Positions 8,132 through 16,942 of a stretch of 64,000 nt of DNA are shown in pieces (positions within the stretch are counted from its first letter, which is position 1; each line of letters opens with the position of its first letter). The translations under genes and the position numbers were made by a program. The stretch is taken from assembly GCF_021800405.1 (NCBI RefSeq), contig NZ_CP084550.1:1550001-1614000 (forward strand). Direction: 5' to 3'. The notes under the pieces were generated by a model that had not been told where the DNA came from, did no database searches, and saw only the letters and a list, made by a program, of their open reading frames with translations. Source of the DNA: Arthrobacter sp. FW306-07-I. GTDB lineage: Bacteria > Actinomycetota > Actinomycetes > Actinomycetales > Micrococcaceae.

Positions 8132-9328
8132 ATGACCACGCCAGCCGACCAGCGTCCCCTGACCATCCTCATCGCCGCCGACACCTATCCGCCGGACGTC
8201 AATGGTGCTGCCCAGTTTGGCTACCGCCTGGCCAAGGGCATGACTGCCCGAGGCCACAACGTCCATGTCCTGGCGTCCCGCGACAGCAAGGGAAAGAGCT
8301 TCACCGAGTTCCGCGAGGAAGCAACCGTGCACCGGCTCCGCTCGCACAAGGCGTTCACCCACGAGAGCTTCCGCCTCTGCTTCCCGTGGGAAATCAAGAA
8401 GGAAATCAGCCTCCTCTTTGACCGCGTGAAGCCTGACGTCGTGCACATCCAGAGCCACTACATGATTGGCGAGCACGTGCTCTACGAGGCCGTAAAGCGC
8501 GGCGTCAGGATCATCGCCACCAACCACTTCATGCCCGAAAACCTCAACCCCTTCCTGCCGTTCCCGCAGTGGTTCAAGGACATCATCGGGCGGGTTTCCT
8601 GGAAGGACATGGGCAAGGTCATGGGCCAGGCCGACGTGGTGACAACCCCCACGCCGCTTGCCGCCCGGGCCATGCACGAGCACGCCTTCCTGCGGAAGGT
8701 GCTCCCGTTGTCCAACGGCATCGACTCAACGGCCTATGAGTTGCAGCCCGGCGAGCACATCGAACCGCATGCCCATCCCACCGTCCTGTTCGCCGGCCGC
8801 CTTGCGGAGGAAAAGCATGTGGACGTGCTCATCGAGGCCATCGCGAAGACGCCGCCCGAGTTGAACGTTCACCTGGAAATCGTGGGCGGGGGAGAGGTGC
8901 GCCCTGCGCTTGAGGACCTGGTGCGGCGGCTCGGGCTCAGCAGCCGGGTCAAGTTCCTGGGCCTTGCCAGCGACGAAGAACTGCGCAAGGCGTACATCCA
9001 GGCGGACCTGTTCTGCATGCCCGGAACGGCTGAGCTGCAGTCCCTGGTCACGCTGGAGGCCATGTCCGCTTCCACCCCGGTGGTCCTGGCCGATGCCATG
9101 GCCCTGCCGCACCTGGTGCGCGATGGCGAGAACGGCTACCTCTTCACCCCCAACGACAGTGACGACCTCGCCAAGAAGATCACCCAGGTCCTGCAGCTTC
9201 CCAAGGACCAGCAGCGCGCCATGGGCCGGGCCAGCCGGCAGATGGTGGAGCCGCACAGCCTCCAGGGAACGCTGCAGACCTTCGAGGACCTGTACCGGGG
9301 CGCCACGTACGAGGACAAGGTGGTCTGA
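8132..9328 (+). CDS. GT4-family glycosyltransferase
   Basis: 398-residue GT-B fold enzyme, cytoplasmic or membrane-associated. The N-terminal half starts ILIAADTYPPDVNGAAQFGY, typical of lipid-linked GT4 mannosyl/glucosyltransferases. The C-terminal nucleotide-sugar half has VLFAGRLAEEKHVDVLIEA and the E-x7-E region (GTAELQSLVTLEAMSASTP). With the upstream phosphatidyltransferase and a transporter it suggests glycolipid synthesis, but the acceptor is unknown. ATG with AGGAG about 9 nt upstream. Followed by a tRNA gene. Confidence 0.9.
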   Translation: MTTPADQRPLTILIAADTYPPDVNGAAQFGYRLAKGMTARGHNVHVLASRDSKGKSFTEFREEATVHRLRSHKAFTHESFRLCFPWEIKKEISLLFDRVKPDVVHIQSHYMIGEHVLYEAVKRGVRIIATNHFMPENLNPFLPFPQWFKDIIGRVSWKDMGKVMGQADVVTTPTPLAARAMHEHAFLRKVLPLSNGIDSTAYELQPGEHIEPHAHPTVLFAGRLAEEKHVDVLIEAIAKTPPELNVHLEIVGGGEVRPALEDLVRRLGLSSRVKFLGLASDEELRKAYIQADLFCMPGTAELQSLVTLEAMSASTPVVLADAMALPHLVRDGENGYLFTPNDSDDLAKKITQVLQLPKDQQRAMGRASRQMVEPHSLQGTLQTFEDLYRGATYEDKVV

Positions 9329-9403
9329 ACCAGTTCCCGGGTTTGCTAGAGTGTTTTTGCCCTGCTGGAGCGTGGTGTTCCATTACGTATACGCAGGGTT
9401 TGG

Positions 9404-9477
9404 GGGGCTATAGCTCAGCTGGTTAGAGCGCGGGACTCATAATCCTAAGGTCCTCGGTTCAAGTCCGAGTAGCCCTA
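9404..9477 (+). tRNA. tRNA with CAT anticodon (elongator Met or Ile2)
   Basis: A 74-nt cloverleaf: acceptor GGGGCTA/TAGCCCT (first pair G-U), D-arm GCTC/GAGC, anticodon loop CTCATAA, T-arm CTCGG/CCGAG, discriminator A. Not the initiator: it lacks the 1:72 mismatch and the three G-C pairs next to the anticodon loop. With CAT it could be elongator Met or the lysidine-modified Ile2; sequence alone does not settle this. The anticodon stem has an unpaired outer C-A and a G-U. Confidence 0.93.
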
Positions 9478-9482
9478 CCGCC

Positions 9483-9535
9483 AACCAGGAAGAACCGCGC
9501 ACGACAGTCTTCGTCGGACGCGGTTCTTCTTGGTT
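9483..9535 (+). terminator. Long hairpin after the CAT tRNA
   Basis: 17-bp stem (9483-9499 with 9519-9535, AACCAGGAAGAACCGCG) with one G-U pair; the 19-nt interior can form a further CGAC/GTCG pairing. No T-run follows, so it may act as a processing or weak termination signal. Confidence 0.6.
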
Positions 9536-9555
9536 AACCCGGACCCCTGCGGTAA

Positions 9556-9571
9556 GTTACTGCCCAGTAAC
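9556..9571. promoter_or_regulatory. Palindromic operator upstream of acyl-CoA dehydrogenase
   Basis: Perfect 16-bp inverted repeat GTTACTG-CC-CAGTAAC, 54 nt before the ATG of the acyl-CoA dehydrogenase. It fits GTTAnTnnnnAnTAAC, the pattern of the two sites in front of the carboxylase operon at 30816-30857. Confidence 0.7.
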
Positions 9572-9625
9572 ATTCCGTGCCCGGTTCCGCTGCACGGCCA
9601 GCGCTGATCACCAAAGAAGGTACCC

Positions 9626-10816
9626 ATGGCAACCTCCGCAGCCGAATCCCACGAGCTTCCCTACGCCGACGGCGACTTCTTCGCCTTCGAGCAGCTTCTG
9701 TCCGGCAAGGAACAGGACAGGCTCGCCGAGGTCCGCGACTTCCTGGCGCGCGAGGTCAAACCCCTTGCCGTGGACTGCTGGAACCGCGGAGAGTTCCCGA
9801 TGGAGCTGGTGCCCAAGTTCGCCGACCTGGACCTGGTCAGCCCGGTCCGGCGGCAGGGATACTCGAACCTCTTCGCGGGAATGCTGCATGCCGAGGTCAC
9901 GCGTGCCGACGCATCGATCGCCACCTTCCTGGGGGTACACGACGGGCTTTTCACCGGCTCCATCGAGCTGTTGGCATCCCAGGAGCAAAAGGACGAGTGG
10001 CTGCCCGACATCTATGCCCTGAAGAAGATTGGCGCCTTCGGCCTGACCGAGCCGCTGGGGGGCAGCGACGTGGCCGGCGGAACCCGCACCACGGCGCGCC
10101 GGGACGGCGGCAACTGGATCCTCAACGGGGCAAAGCGGTGGATCGGCAACGCCACCTTCTCCGACTGGGTGGTCATCTATGCCCGCGATGTTGCGGACAA
10201 CCAGGTCAAGGGCTTCCTGGTGGACACCACCCTGGCTGGATTCAGCGCCACAAAGATCGAAAACAAAATCTCCCTGCGCACCGTCCAGAACGCCGACATC
10301 GTCCTGACGGACGTGGTTGTCCCGGACCACTTCAAGCTGGCCAACGCCAACAGCTTCCGCGACGTCAACAAGGTACTCAAGGCCACCCGGCTTTCCGTTG
10401 CCTGGCAGGCCGTTGGGCTCCAGCTGGCCGCGTTCGATGTTGCCCGCCGCTATGCCGTGGAGCGGCACCAGTTCGGACGGCCGCTTGCCTCCTTCCAGCT
10501 CATCCAGGACCAGCTGGTCCGGATCCTGGGCAATACCGTCAGCTCCATGGGCATGATGGTGCGCCTCTCCCAGTTGGAGGACGCGGGCGCGGCCAAGGAC
10601 GAACAGTCCGCCCTGGCCAAGGCCTTCGCCACCGGCCGCATGCGGGACAGCGTGGCCCTGGGCCGCGGCATCCTGGGTGGAAACGGCATCGTGACCGACT
10701 ATGAGATGGCCAAGATCTTCGCCGATGCCGAGGCCATCTACTCCTATGAGGGCACCGCCGAGATCAACACCTTGGTAACCGGCCGGGCCATCACAGGCAT
10801 CTCAGCCATCGTCTAA
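9626..10816 (+). CDS. Acyl-CoA dehydrogenase, glutaryl-CoA dehydrogenase-like
   Basis: 396-residue FAD enzyme. It shows the acyl-CoA dehydrogenase signatures GAFGLTEPLGGSDVAGG (FAD/substrate site) and, near the C-terminus, YSYEGTAEIN, whose Glu is the catalytic base position of the family. KRWIGNATFSDW and KISLRTVQNADI resemble the glutaryl-CoA dehydrogenase/ACX4 branch. It oxidises an acyl-CoA and passes electrons to ETF; the true substrate is not proven. ATG with AAGAAGG upstream. The palindrome at 9556-9571 suggests TetR-type control. It stands alone between a tRNA and the convergent M23-like gene. Confidence 0.92.
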   Translation: MATSAAESHELPYADGDFFAFEQLLSGKEQDRLAEVRDFLAREVKPLAVDCWNRGEFPMELVPKFADLDLVSPVRRQGYSNLFAGMLHAEVTRADASIATFLGVHDGLFTGSIELLASQEQKDEWLPDIYALKKIGAFGLTEPLGGSDVAGGTRTTARRDGGNWILNGAKRWIGNATFSDWVVIYARDVADNQVKGFLVDTTLAGFSATKIENKISLRTVQNADIVLTDVVVPDHFKLANANSFRDVNKVLKATRLSVAWQAVGLQLAAFDVARRYAVERHQFGRPLASFQLIQDQLVRILGNTVSSMGMMVRLSQLEDAGAAKDEQSALAKAFATGRMRDSVALGRGILGGNGIVTDYEMAKIFADAEAIYSYEGTAEINTLVTGRAITGISAIV

Positions 10817-10849
10817 ACAGGAAACCCCTCTGCTGCTTTTCTTGCCGGC

Positions 10850-11431
10850 CTACGGCGGGCCGGGCAGGGGAAGCAGGATGGACGGGCGAAGGTCCAGGAC
10901 AAATTGCAGGGGATTGACGTAGTCCTCTCCTTCCCGCACTCCCCAGTGCAGGCACTGCGCCGCGGGGCAGTGGCCGGGGATGGCGGTCCCGATCACCTGG
11001 CCGGCCGCCACGGTGGACCCTGCGACCAGCGTGCTGTCCACCGGCTCGAAGCTGCTGCGCAGCCCGCCGCCGTGGTCGATGGTGATCACGGGGCGGTCCA
11101 CCACCGCGCCCACAAAGCTGACCGTTCCGGCCGCCGGTGACACAACCTGTGTTCCCGCCGCGAAGTCCAGGTCCACGCCGCGGTGCCCGCTGAGCCATGG
11201 CTTGGGCGGGGGATCGAAGCCCCGCAAGACCCGCGGGCGCGGTGCCAGCGGCCACTGCCAGGAAGGCCTGGCACCCACCCCGGCAGCCGTCGTCGTCCTT
11301 TCCTGCTGGGTGCCGGCGGATTGGGACAGGGAAGGCTGCCCGTGAGCCGCGGTGTACTGGAAGGCCGGGCCGGGTGAGGCCACGGACGCCGGCAGCAGCA
11401 GGAGCGCCGCCAGGAGGACCGGTGGTTTCAT
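10850..11431 (-). CDS. Secreted M23-like (LytM-fold) protein
   Basis: 193 residues with a signal peptide (residues 1-20, VLLAALLLLPASVAS). The M23 domain covers about 75-180: GHRGVDLDF supplies the first His and Asp, and CLHWGVREGEDYVNPL is the C-terminal motif. Active LytM endopeptidases have HxH where this has C-L-H, so one zinc ligand is replaced by Cys and hydrolase activity is doubtful. Related proteins lie upstream of rpsB in other actinobacteria. It is divergent from rpsB; ATG at 11431. Confidence 0.88.
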   Translation of the reverse strand: MKPPVLLAALLLLPASVASPGPAFQYTAAHGQPSLSQSAGTQQERTTTAAGVGARPSWQWPLAPRPRVLRGFDPPPKPWLSGHRGVDLDFAAGTQVVSPAAGTVSFVGAVVDRPVITIDHGGGLRSSFEPVDSTLVAGSTVAAGQVIGTAIPGHCPAAQCLHWGVREGEDYVNPLQFVLDLRPSILLPLPGPP

Positions 11432-11880
11432 GCCACCAGCCTGCCCGGCCGCCTGCGGGGCCGGCAGCCCCGGTTCCGGCTATGTGGACAACGCCTCCGG
11501 CGGGGCACTTTCCTGTCCAGCAGCCGGGAGTGCCTGTAGTACACTTGATGGAGCAGTTTGCTGCGCCCTCAACGCTTCCCGTCCAAGTGGCCCACCCTCG
11601 TGGTGCATCGCCCTGTCCGGATTGCGTCGGCACATCTCATTCAGGAGTGTGGGGGAGCGGCGGCTGACTACGCGCATCCAGCCCTCCGGCAGGCAACGCC
11701 CCGGCGTCGCCATTGGAGGACCGCACTTCCTGCGGTCAGGCTTTGTTCCTGATGGGAAGAACGGTGGATGCCAGGAGCACGGCCCAACCGGGCCACGCTA
11801 ATCAACCGTCAACTATTGGCAGGGTAAGAAGCCTCCGGGTTTTCTCATGAATGACCTGCCGGAAAATAAGGAGCGCCGGA
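11432..11880 (+). promoter_or_regulatory. rpsB upstream region: promoter and long leader
   Basis: 449 nt without a convincing gene. A possible -10 TACACT lies at 11540-11545, giving a leader of about 330 nt. Two hairpins are visible inside it: GACCGCA/TGCGGTC (11719-11737) and GGCCC/GGGCC (11781-11794). Ribosomal protein leaders often carry autoregulatory structures, but I do not recognise a defined family here. The short frame 11558-11752 looks non-coding. A good ribosome site (AAGGAG) precedes the rpsB ATG. Confidence 0.5.
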
Positions 11881-12756
11881 ATGCCCGTCGTAACCATGCG
11901 CCAGCTGCTTGACAGCGGCGTCCACTTTGGACACCAGACCCGCCGTTGGAACCCGAAGATGAAGCGCTTCATCTTCACCGAGCGCAACGGCATCTACATC
12001 ATCGACCTGCAGCAGTCGCTGTCCTACATCGACCGCGCCTACGAGTTCGTCAAGGCCACTGTTGCCCACGGCGGCACCGTGCTCTTCGTCGGCACCAAGA
12101 AGCAGGCCCAGGAAGCAATTGCCGAGCAGGCAACCCGCGTGGGCCAGCCCTACGTCAACCAGCGCTGGCTCGGCGGTATGCTGACCAACTTCCAGACGGT
12201 CGCCAAGCGTATCCAGCGCATGAAGGAACTCGAAGAGATCGACTTCGACGACGTCGCCGGTTCCGCTTACACCAAGAAGGAACTGCTGCTCCTCAAGCGC
12301 GAGCTCACCAAGCTGGAGTCCAACCTGGGCGGTATCCGCAACCTGACCAAGGCACCGTCCGTGCTGTGGGTTGTCGACACCAAGAAGGAACACCTCGCCG
12401 TTGATGAGGCCAAGAAGCTGAACATCCCGGTTGTGGCCATCCTGGACACCAACTGCGATCCCGACGAAGTTGATTTCCCGATCCCGGGCAACGACGACGC
12501 CATCCGCTCCGTGAACCTCCTGACCCGCGTTGTCGCCGACGCCGTTGCCGAGGGCCTGATCGCCCGCAACAACCGCGGCACGGGCGCCACCGAAGCTCCG
12601 GAAGAGCCGCTGGCCGAGTGGGAGCGCGAGCTCCTCGAAGGCAGCAAGGCAGAAGCCGCCGCCGCTCCGGCAGAAAACGCTGAAGCTCCGGCTGCCGCCG
12701 AAGCTCCCGCTGCCGAGGCTCCCGCTGCCGAGGCTCCCGCCGAAGACGCCAAGTAA
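11881..12756 (+). CDS. rpsB: 30S ribosomal protein S2
   Basis: 291 residues. The N-terminus [20 protein letters not shown] is the standard S2 start, so ATG 11881 is chosen over an in-frame start 30 nt upstream; AAGGAG precedes it by 9 nt. S2 binds the 30S head late in assembly. The C-terminal 60 residues are an Ala/Glu/Pro-rich tail ([18 protein letters not shown]) with repeated PAAEA units, as is usual in actinobacteria. Paired with tsf downstream. Confidence 0.99.
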   Translation: MPVVTMRQLLDSGVHFGHQTRRWNPKMKRFIFTERNGIYIIDLQQSLSYIDRAYEFVKATVAHGGTVLFVGTKKQAQEAIAEQATRVGQPYVNQRWLGGMLTNFQTVAKRIQRMKELEEIDFDDVAGSAYTKKELLLLKRELTKLESNLGGIRNLTKAPSVLWVVDTKKEHLAVDEAKKLNIPVVAILDTNCDPDEVDFPIPGNDDAIRSVNLLTRVVADAVAEGLIARNNRGTGATEAPEEPLAEWERELLEGSKAEAAAAPAENAEAPAAAEAPAAEAPAAEAPAEDAK

Positions 12757-12802
12757 GACATCTAAATCCGGATTCTCCGCGCTGTCCGCAGCCGGAGCTG
12801 CT

Positions 12803-12842
12803 GACAGGATGGCAACCCGCACCCGTGGGTTGCCGTCCTGTC
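12803..12842 (+). terminator. rpsB-tsf intergenic hairpin (attenuator)
   Basis: 16-bp stem with one U-G pair (12803-12818 with 12827-12842) and an 8-nt loop, without a following T-run. Its place between rpsB and tsf suggests attenuation or processing that sets the S2:EF-Ts ratio, as known for this pair elsewhere. Confidence 0.6.
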
Positions 12843-12883
12843 GGTCCGTACACCACCACACATTTCTAGACAGAGGGGTTCAC

Positions 12884-13720
12884 ATGGCGAACTACACTGC
12901 CGCTGACATCAAGGCCCTGCGCGAGCGCACCGGCGCCGGCATGATGGACGTCAAGAAGGCTCTTGACGAGGCCAACGGTGACGCCGAGAAGGCCATCGAG
13001 ATCATCCGCATCAAGGGCCTCAAGGGCGCTACCAAGCGTGAAGGCCGCTCCACCGCTGAGGGCCTCGTGGCCGCCAAGGTCAGCAACGGCGTCGGCGTCA
13101 TGATCGAGGTCAACTGCGAGACCGACTTCGTTGCCAAGGCTGACAAGTTCATCCAGCTGGCCGACAAGGTCCTGGCCGTTGCCGTCGAGTCCGGCGCTGC
13201 CGACCTCGACACCCTGCTGGCAACCGACGTTGACGGCAAGCCGCTCTCCGAGGTGGTCGTCGAAGAGGGCGCCATCCTGGGCGAGAAGGTTGTTGTCCGC
13301 CGCATCTCCCGCATTGAGGGTGCAACGGTCGACGCTTACCTGCACAAGACCTCCAAGGACCTCCCGGCCCAGGTCGGCGTGCTGTTCGCAGTTGACGGTG
13401 AAGGCGAAGCCGCCGCCGCCGCCGCCCACGACGTCGCCGTCCACATTGCCGCCATGGCTCCGAACTACCTCACCCGCGAGGACGTTCCGGCCGAGCTCGT
13501 TGAGTCCGAGCGCCGCATCGCCGAAGAGACCGCCAAGGCCGAAGGCAAGCCCGAAGCCGCCCTCACCAAGATTGTGGAAGGCCGCGTGACGGGCTTCTAC
13601 AAGGGTGAGGTCCTGGTTGACCAGGCATTCGCCAAGGACGCCAAGAAGTCCGTGGCACAGGTCCTCGAAGAGGCCGGTGTCAAGGGAACCGCGTTCACGC
13701 GCTTCCGCGTCGGCTCCTAG
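12884..13720 (+). CDS. tsf: Elongation factor Ts
   Basis: 278 residues; nucleotide exchange factor for EF-Tu. The N-terminal UBA-like domain is clear ([20 protein letters not shown]), followed by [20 protein letters not shown] and ETDFVAK, the conserved core contacts with EF-Tu. Start at ATG 12884 (MANYTAADI) with AGAGGGG upstream; an earlier in-frame start would add a non-conserved segment. A terminator follows at 13732. Confidence 0.99.
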   Translation: MANYTAADIKALRERTGAGMMDVKKALDEANGDAEKAIEIIRIKGLKGATKREGRSTAEGLVAAKVSNGVGVMIEVNCETDFVAKADKFIQLADKVLAVAVESGAADLDTLLATDVDGKPLSEVVVEEGAILGEKVVVRRISRIEGATVDAYLHKTSKDLPAQVGVLFAVDGEGEAAAAAAHDVAVHIAAMAPNYLTREDVPAELVESERRIAEETAKAEGKPEAALTKIVEGRVTGFYKGEVLVDQAFAKDAKKSVAQVLEEAGVKGTAFTRFRVGS

Positions 13721-13731
13721 TCGAAACTGCA

Positions 13732-13762
13732 GGGGGTGGCCACTTCGGTGGCCGCCCCTTTT
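13732..13762 (+). terminator. Rho-independent terminator after tsf
   Basis: 11-bp stem GGGGTGGCCAC/GTGGCCGCCCC (one G-U) with a TTCG tetraloop and TTTT after it. Confidence 0.92.
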
Positions 13763-13869
13763 GCATGCGCGCAAACCACTGGAAGTCCAGTCCATCTGGG
13801 GCGCGGCCGGTTCCGGCTACCGGATCCGGCACGATACCCTTTTTTCAGAGTCACCAACGGGAAGGCACC

Positions 13870-14607
13870 ATGGAAGCCGTCAACACTGTCACGCATTCAG
13901 AGAAGAGCCGGCGGCGCGTCCTCCTGAAGCTCTCCGGCGAGGTCTTCGGCGGCGGAAAACTGGGTGTCGACCCCGAAACCGTCCGCGACGTTGCCAAGCA
14001 GATCGCAGCCGCTGTCCCGCAGGTGGAGGTGGCCATTGTGGTGGGCGGCGGCAACTTCTTCCGCGGCGCCGAACTGTCCCAGAGCGGCATGGACCGCTCC
14101 CGGGCGGACTACATGGGCATGCTGGGCACGGTCATGAACTGCCTGGCCCTCCAGGACTTCCTGGAGCAGGCAGGCGTTGAAACCCGCGTGCAGAGCGCCA
14201 TCACCATGGGCCAGGTGGCCGAGGCCTACATTCCGCGCCGTGCCATCCGGCACATGGAGAAGGGCCGTGTGGTCATCTTCGGCGCCGGCGCCGGCCTGCC
14301 ATACTTCTCCACCGACACTGTTGCCGCGCAGCGGGCCCTGGAGGTCCACGCCGACGTGGTCCTCATGGCCAAGAGCGGAGTGGACGCCGTCTACACCGCG
14401 GACCCCAAGAAGGACCCCACCGCAGAGCGCCTGGAAAAGCTCAGCTACGACGATGCCCTGCGCCGCGACATCCGCGTCATGGACCAGACCGCCATGACCA
14501 TGTGCAAGGACAACAACCTTTCCATGGTGGTCTTTGGCATGGAGGGTGAAGGCAATGTCACCCGCGCCATCCTTGGCGAGAAGCTGGGCACCCTGGTCAC
14601 TGCCTAG
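13870..14607 (+). CDS. pyrH: UMP kinase
   Basis: 245 residues; converts UMP to UDP with ATP. Amino-acid-kinase fold: [13 protein letters not shown] (phosphate loop), [10 protein letters not shown], the uridylate kinase segment [20 protein letters not shown], and [13 protein letters not shown]. The start at ATG 13870 ([20 protein letters not shown]) is chosen because it has AAGG upstream and puts the kinase motif at the usual position. Head of pyrH-frr-cdsA. Confidence 0.98.
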   Translation: MEAVNTVTHSEKSRRRVLLKLSGEVFGGGKLGVDPETVRDVAKQIAAAVPQVEVAIVVGGGNFFRGAELSQSGMDRSRADYMGMLGTVMNCLALQDFLEQAGVETRVQSAITMGQVAEAYIPRRAIRHMEKGRVVIFGAGAGLPYFSTDTVAAQRALEVHADVVLMAKSGVDAVYTADPKKDPTAERLEKLSYDDALRRDIRVMDQTAMTMCKDNNLSMVVFGMEGEGNVTRAILGEKLGTLVTA

Positions 14608-14633
14608 CTGCGGCTAGGATGATTTCAGGACAG

Positions 14634-14665
14634 TTCCGTCCCCGCCCTTCCCGGCGGGGACGGAA
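14634..14665 (+). terminator. Strong hairpin between pyrH and frr
   Basis: Perfect 13-bp stem TTCCGTCCCCGCC/GGCGGGGACGGAA with a 6-nt loop and no T-run on the plus strand. It may be an attenuator or mRNA-stabilising structure. frr starts 72 nt later with its own ribosome site. Confidence 0.55.
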
Positions 14666-14737
14666 AACAGCAACCAAGAACCACGTGAGTGCAGATAACC
14701 GGCGCCCCGGACCGCACCAGAACCGTCAGGAGAGACC

Positions 14738-15295
14738 GTGATCGAAGAAACCTTGCTCGAAGCCGAAGAAAAGATGGACAAGGCGGTTGAGGTAGCCAAG
14801 GAAGACTTCGCTTCCGTCCGCACCGGCCGCGCCAACCCCGGCCTGTACAACAAGGTCCTGGTGGACTACTACGGTTCCCCCACGCCGCTGCAGCAGCTGG
14901 CTTCCTTTGCCATCCCGGACGCCCGGACCATCCTGATCACCCCGTTCGACAAGTCCGCCATGCGCGACATCGAGCGTGCCCTGAGCGACTCCGAGGTCGG
15001 CGCCAACCCGTCCAATGACGGCAACGTCATCAGGATCACCATTCCCGAGCTGACCAAGGAACGCCGCAAGGAATACGTCAAGATCGTCAAGACCAAGGGC
15101 GAGGACGCCAAGATCTCCATCCGCAACATCCGCCGCAAGGCCAAGGAGACGCTGGACCGCCTGGTCAAGGACGGGGAAGCCGGGGAGGACGAAGGCAACC
15201 GCGCCGAAAAGGAACTGGACAGCCTCACCAAGGCCCACGTGGACGGCATCGACGAGCTGCTTAAGCGCAAGGAAGCAGAGCTGCTCGAAGTCTGA
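14738..15295 (+). CDS. frr: Ribosome recycling factor
   Basis: 185 residues; splits post-termination ribosomes together with EF-G. Typical RRF features: [40 protein letters not shown], and C-terminal [23 protein letters not shown] start with CAGGAGAG upstream. Its TGA overlaps the ATG of cdsA (TGATG). Confidence 0.98.
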   Translation: MIEETLLEAEEKMDKAVEVAKEDFASVRTGRANPGLYNKVLVDYYGSPTPLQQLASFAIPDARTILITPFDKSAMRDIERALSDSEVGANPSNDGNVIRITIPELTKERRKEYVKIVKTKGEDAKISIRNIRRKAKETLDRLVKDGEAGEDEGNRAEKELDSLTKAHVDGIDELLKRKEAELLEV

Positions 15296-16215
15296 TGGGC
15301 CAGGCAGATCAGGCCCCCACGCCCAGGGCGCGCACACGGGGGAAGCAGCCCAGGAGCAACCCGACACCAAAGGCCGGGCGCAACCTGCCTGCCGCCGTCG
15401 TGGTGGGCCTGGCCATGCTCATCGCCGTCCTGGGCGGGCTGCTGTTCCTCCCGCTGGTTTTTGTCGCCATCGTCACCGCCTTCGCGGTGTTCGGTGTTTG
15501 GGAGATCTACCGGGCGCTGGAAGCCAACGGTACAAGGATGCCCATTGTTCCGGTCATGACCGGAACCCTGGCCATGCCGTTCGCGGCCTATTTTGGCGGG
15601 ATTGAAAGCCAGCTCTTTGCCCTGCTGCTGAGCGCCGTGGCGGTCCTGCTCTGGCGGTCCATCGAAAGCGCCGCCGGATCGGCCAACAGCATCTTCGCGG
15701 GCGTCTTCACCCTGGGCTGGGTGCCGTTCTTTATCAGCTTCGCCGCCCTGCCTTTGCATGCCGCCGGCACAACGCCGCTGGGGCTGTGGCCCGGGGGCAT
15801 GGCGCCCATCGGAGCGTGGGAGATCGCCGTCATGCTGCTGCTGGTGGTCTCCAACGACACCTTCGGCTACCTGGTGGGGGCGTCCATCGGAAAGCACCCC
15901 ATGGCGCCGAAGATCAGCCCCAAGAAATCCTGGGAGGGGTTCGGAGGATCGGTGGCAGGCGCCATGCTGATCGGCATCCTCGCCGCCCTTTTCGTGTTGG
16001 ACAAGCCGTGGTGGGTCGGAGTGGTGCTGGCCGTGGGAACGGTGGCTGCCTCTACCGCCGGCGACCTCGCCGAATCCATGGTCAAGCGTGAGCTGGGCGT
16101 CAAGGACATGAGCAGCATACTGCCCGGCCACGGAGGCGTGATGGACCGGCTGGATTCGATCGTGTTCGCCGCGCCCGTGGCCTTCATCCTGTATGGGCTT
16201 GTGGCCGGCGCTTAG
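15295..16215 (+). CDS. cdsA: Phosphatidate cytidylyltransferase
   Basis: 306 residues, about eight membrane helices. It makes CDP-diacylglycerol from phosphatidate and CTP. The family signature is complete near the C-terminus: GDLAESMVKRELGVKDMSS then LPGHGGVMDRLDS. A basic, proline-rich cytoplasmic N-terminus (about 30 residues) precedes helix 1. Coupled to frr by start/stop overlap. It supplies the substrate for CDP-alcohol phosphatidyltransferases such as the one at 6490. Confidence 0.97.
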   Translation: MGQADQAPTPRARTRGKQPRSNPTPKAGRNLPAAVVVGLAMLIAVLGGLLFLPLVFVAIVTAFAVFGVWEIYRALEANGTRMPIVPVMTGTLAMPFAAYFGGIESQLFALLLSAVAVLLWRSIESAAGSANSIFAGVFTLGWVPFFISFAALPLHAAGTTPLGLWPGGMAPIGAWEIAVMLLLVVSNDTFGYLVGASIGKHPMAPKISPKKSWEGFGGSVAGAMLIGILAALFVLDKPWWVGVVLAVGTVAASTAGDLAESMVKRELGVKDMSSILPGHGGVMDRLDSIVFAAPVAFILYGLVAGA

Positions 16216-16336
16216 GTCCCTCCAGCCCGGCGAGGCCCGGGTATTGACACAAACAGGGGTCCGGGCGGGCGCACCAGGCCCGGCACCCTAAACTGGTGCG
16301 GAAGCACTACGGCTGAAGAGCATTGAAGGAATCGAA

Positions 16337-16921
16337 GTGGCATTGGACATTCATCGGCAGATCCCTGCGTCCTTTGAGCGCGTGGAGCGCAGCGAGTACG
16401 GCTACAACGCCAAGCAGGTGGACCAGTTCCTGCAGCGGGCACGGGTCTCCCTGGAAACGCCGGAAGCTGCCACGGACCCCGTCAAGAGCTCCGATGTGCG
16501 GGCGGTGTCCTTCGATCCGGTCAAGGGCGGCTACTCGGCTGCCGTTGTGGATGCAGCGCTGGACCGGCTCGAGGATGCCTTTGCCCGACGGGAGCGGGAC
16601 GAATTGATCGCGGCGAGGGGCGAGGAAGCCTGGCTGCGCGAAATCGGAAACCTGTCCGGCATCCTCCGGGGACGGCTGCACCGGCCGGACGGTGACCGCT
16701 TCCGCCGGCCCAGCCAGAAGAAGGGGCGCAGCTACAACACGCACGACGTCGACCGGCTGTGCCATGAGCTCATCGCCTACCTTGAGCAGGACAAGCCGCT
16801 GAGCGTGGACAGTGTGCGGCGTGCAGTCTTCCGTCCTGCCGTGGGCCAGGAAGGATACGAGGAATCCCAGGTGGACGCCTTCCTGGACCGCGTTGTCGAA
16901 CTGATGGCTGCCATTGACTGA
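16337..16921 (+). CDS. DivIVA-domain protein
   Basis: 194 residues, cytoplasmic. Three copies of the short DivIVA-type motif are visible: SEYGYNAKQVDQFL, KGGYSAAVVDAAL and QEGYEESQVDAFLDRV, with a further SYNTHDVDRL unit. DivIVA domains bind curved membranes and recruit cell-pole or division proteins. It is shorter than Wag31/DivIVA and lacks the long coiled coil, so a different partner role is likely. GTG start. TAAACT at 16289-16294 is a weak promoter candidate. Follows cdsA by 121 nt. Confidence 0.85.
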   Translation: MALDIHRQIPASFERVERSEYGYNAKQVDQFLQRARVSLETPEAATDPVKSSDVRAVSFDPVKGGYSAAVVDAALDRLEDAFARRERDELIAARGEEAWLREIGNLSGILRGRLHRPDGDRFRRPSQKKGRSYNTHDVDRLCHELIAYLEQDKPLSVDSVRRAVFRPAVGQEGYEESQVDAFLDRVVELMAAID

Positions 16922-16942
16922 GGGGGCTTCCGCCGGTGCTGG

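Noticed and set aside
9404..9477. Initiator tRNA-fMet
   Set aside because: Position 1:72 is a G-U pair, and the anticodon stem lacks the three G-C pairs next to the loop.
11558..11752. 64-codon frame in the rpsB leader
   Set aside because: No ribosome site, no similarity, Arg/Pro composition typical of chance GC-rich frames.
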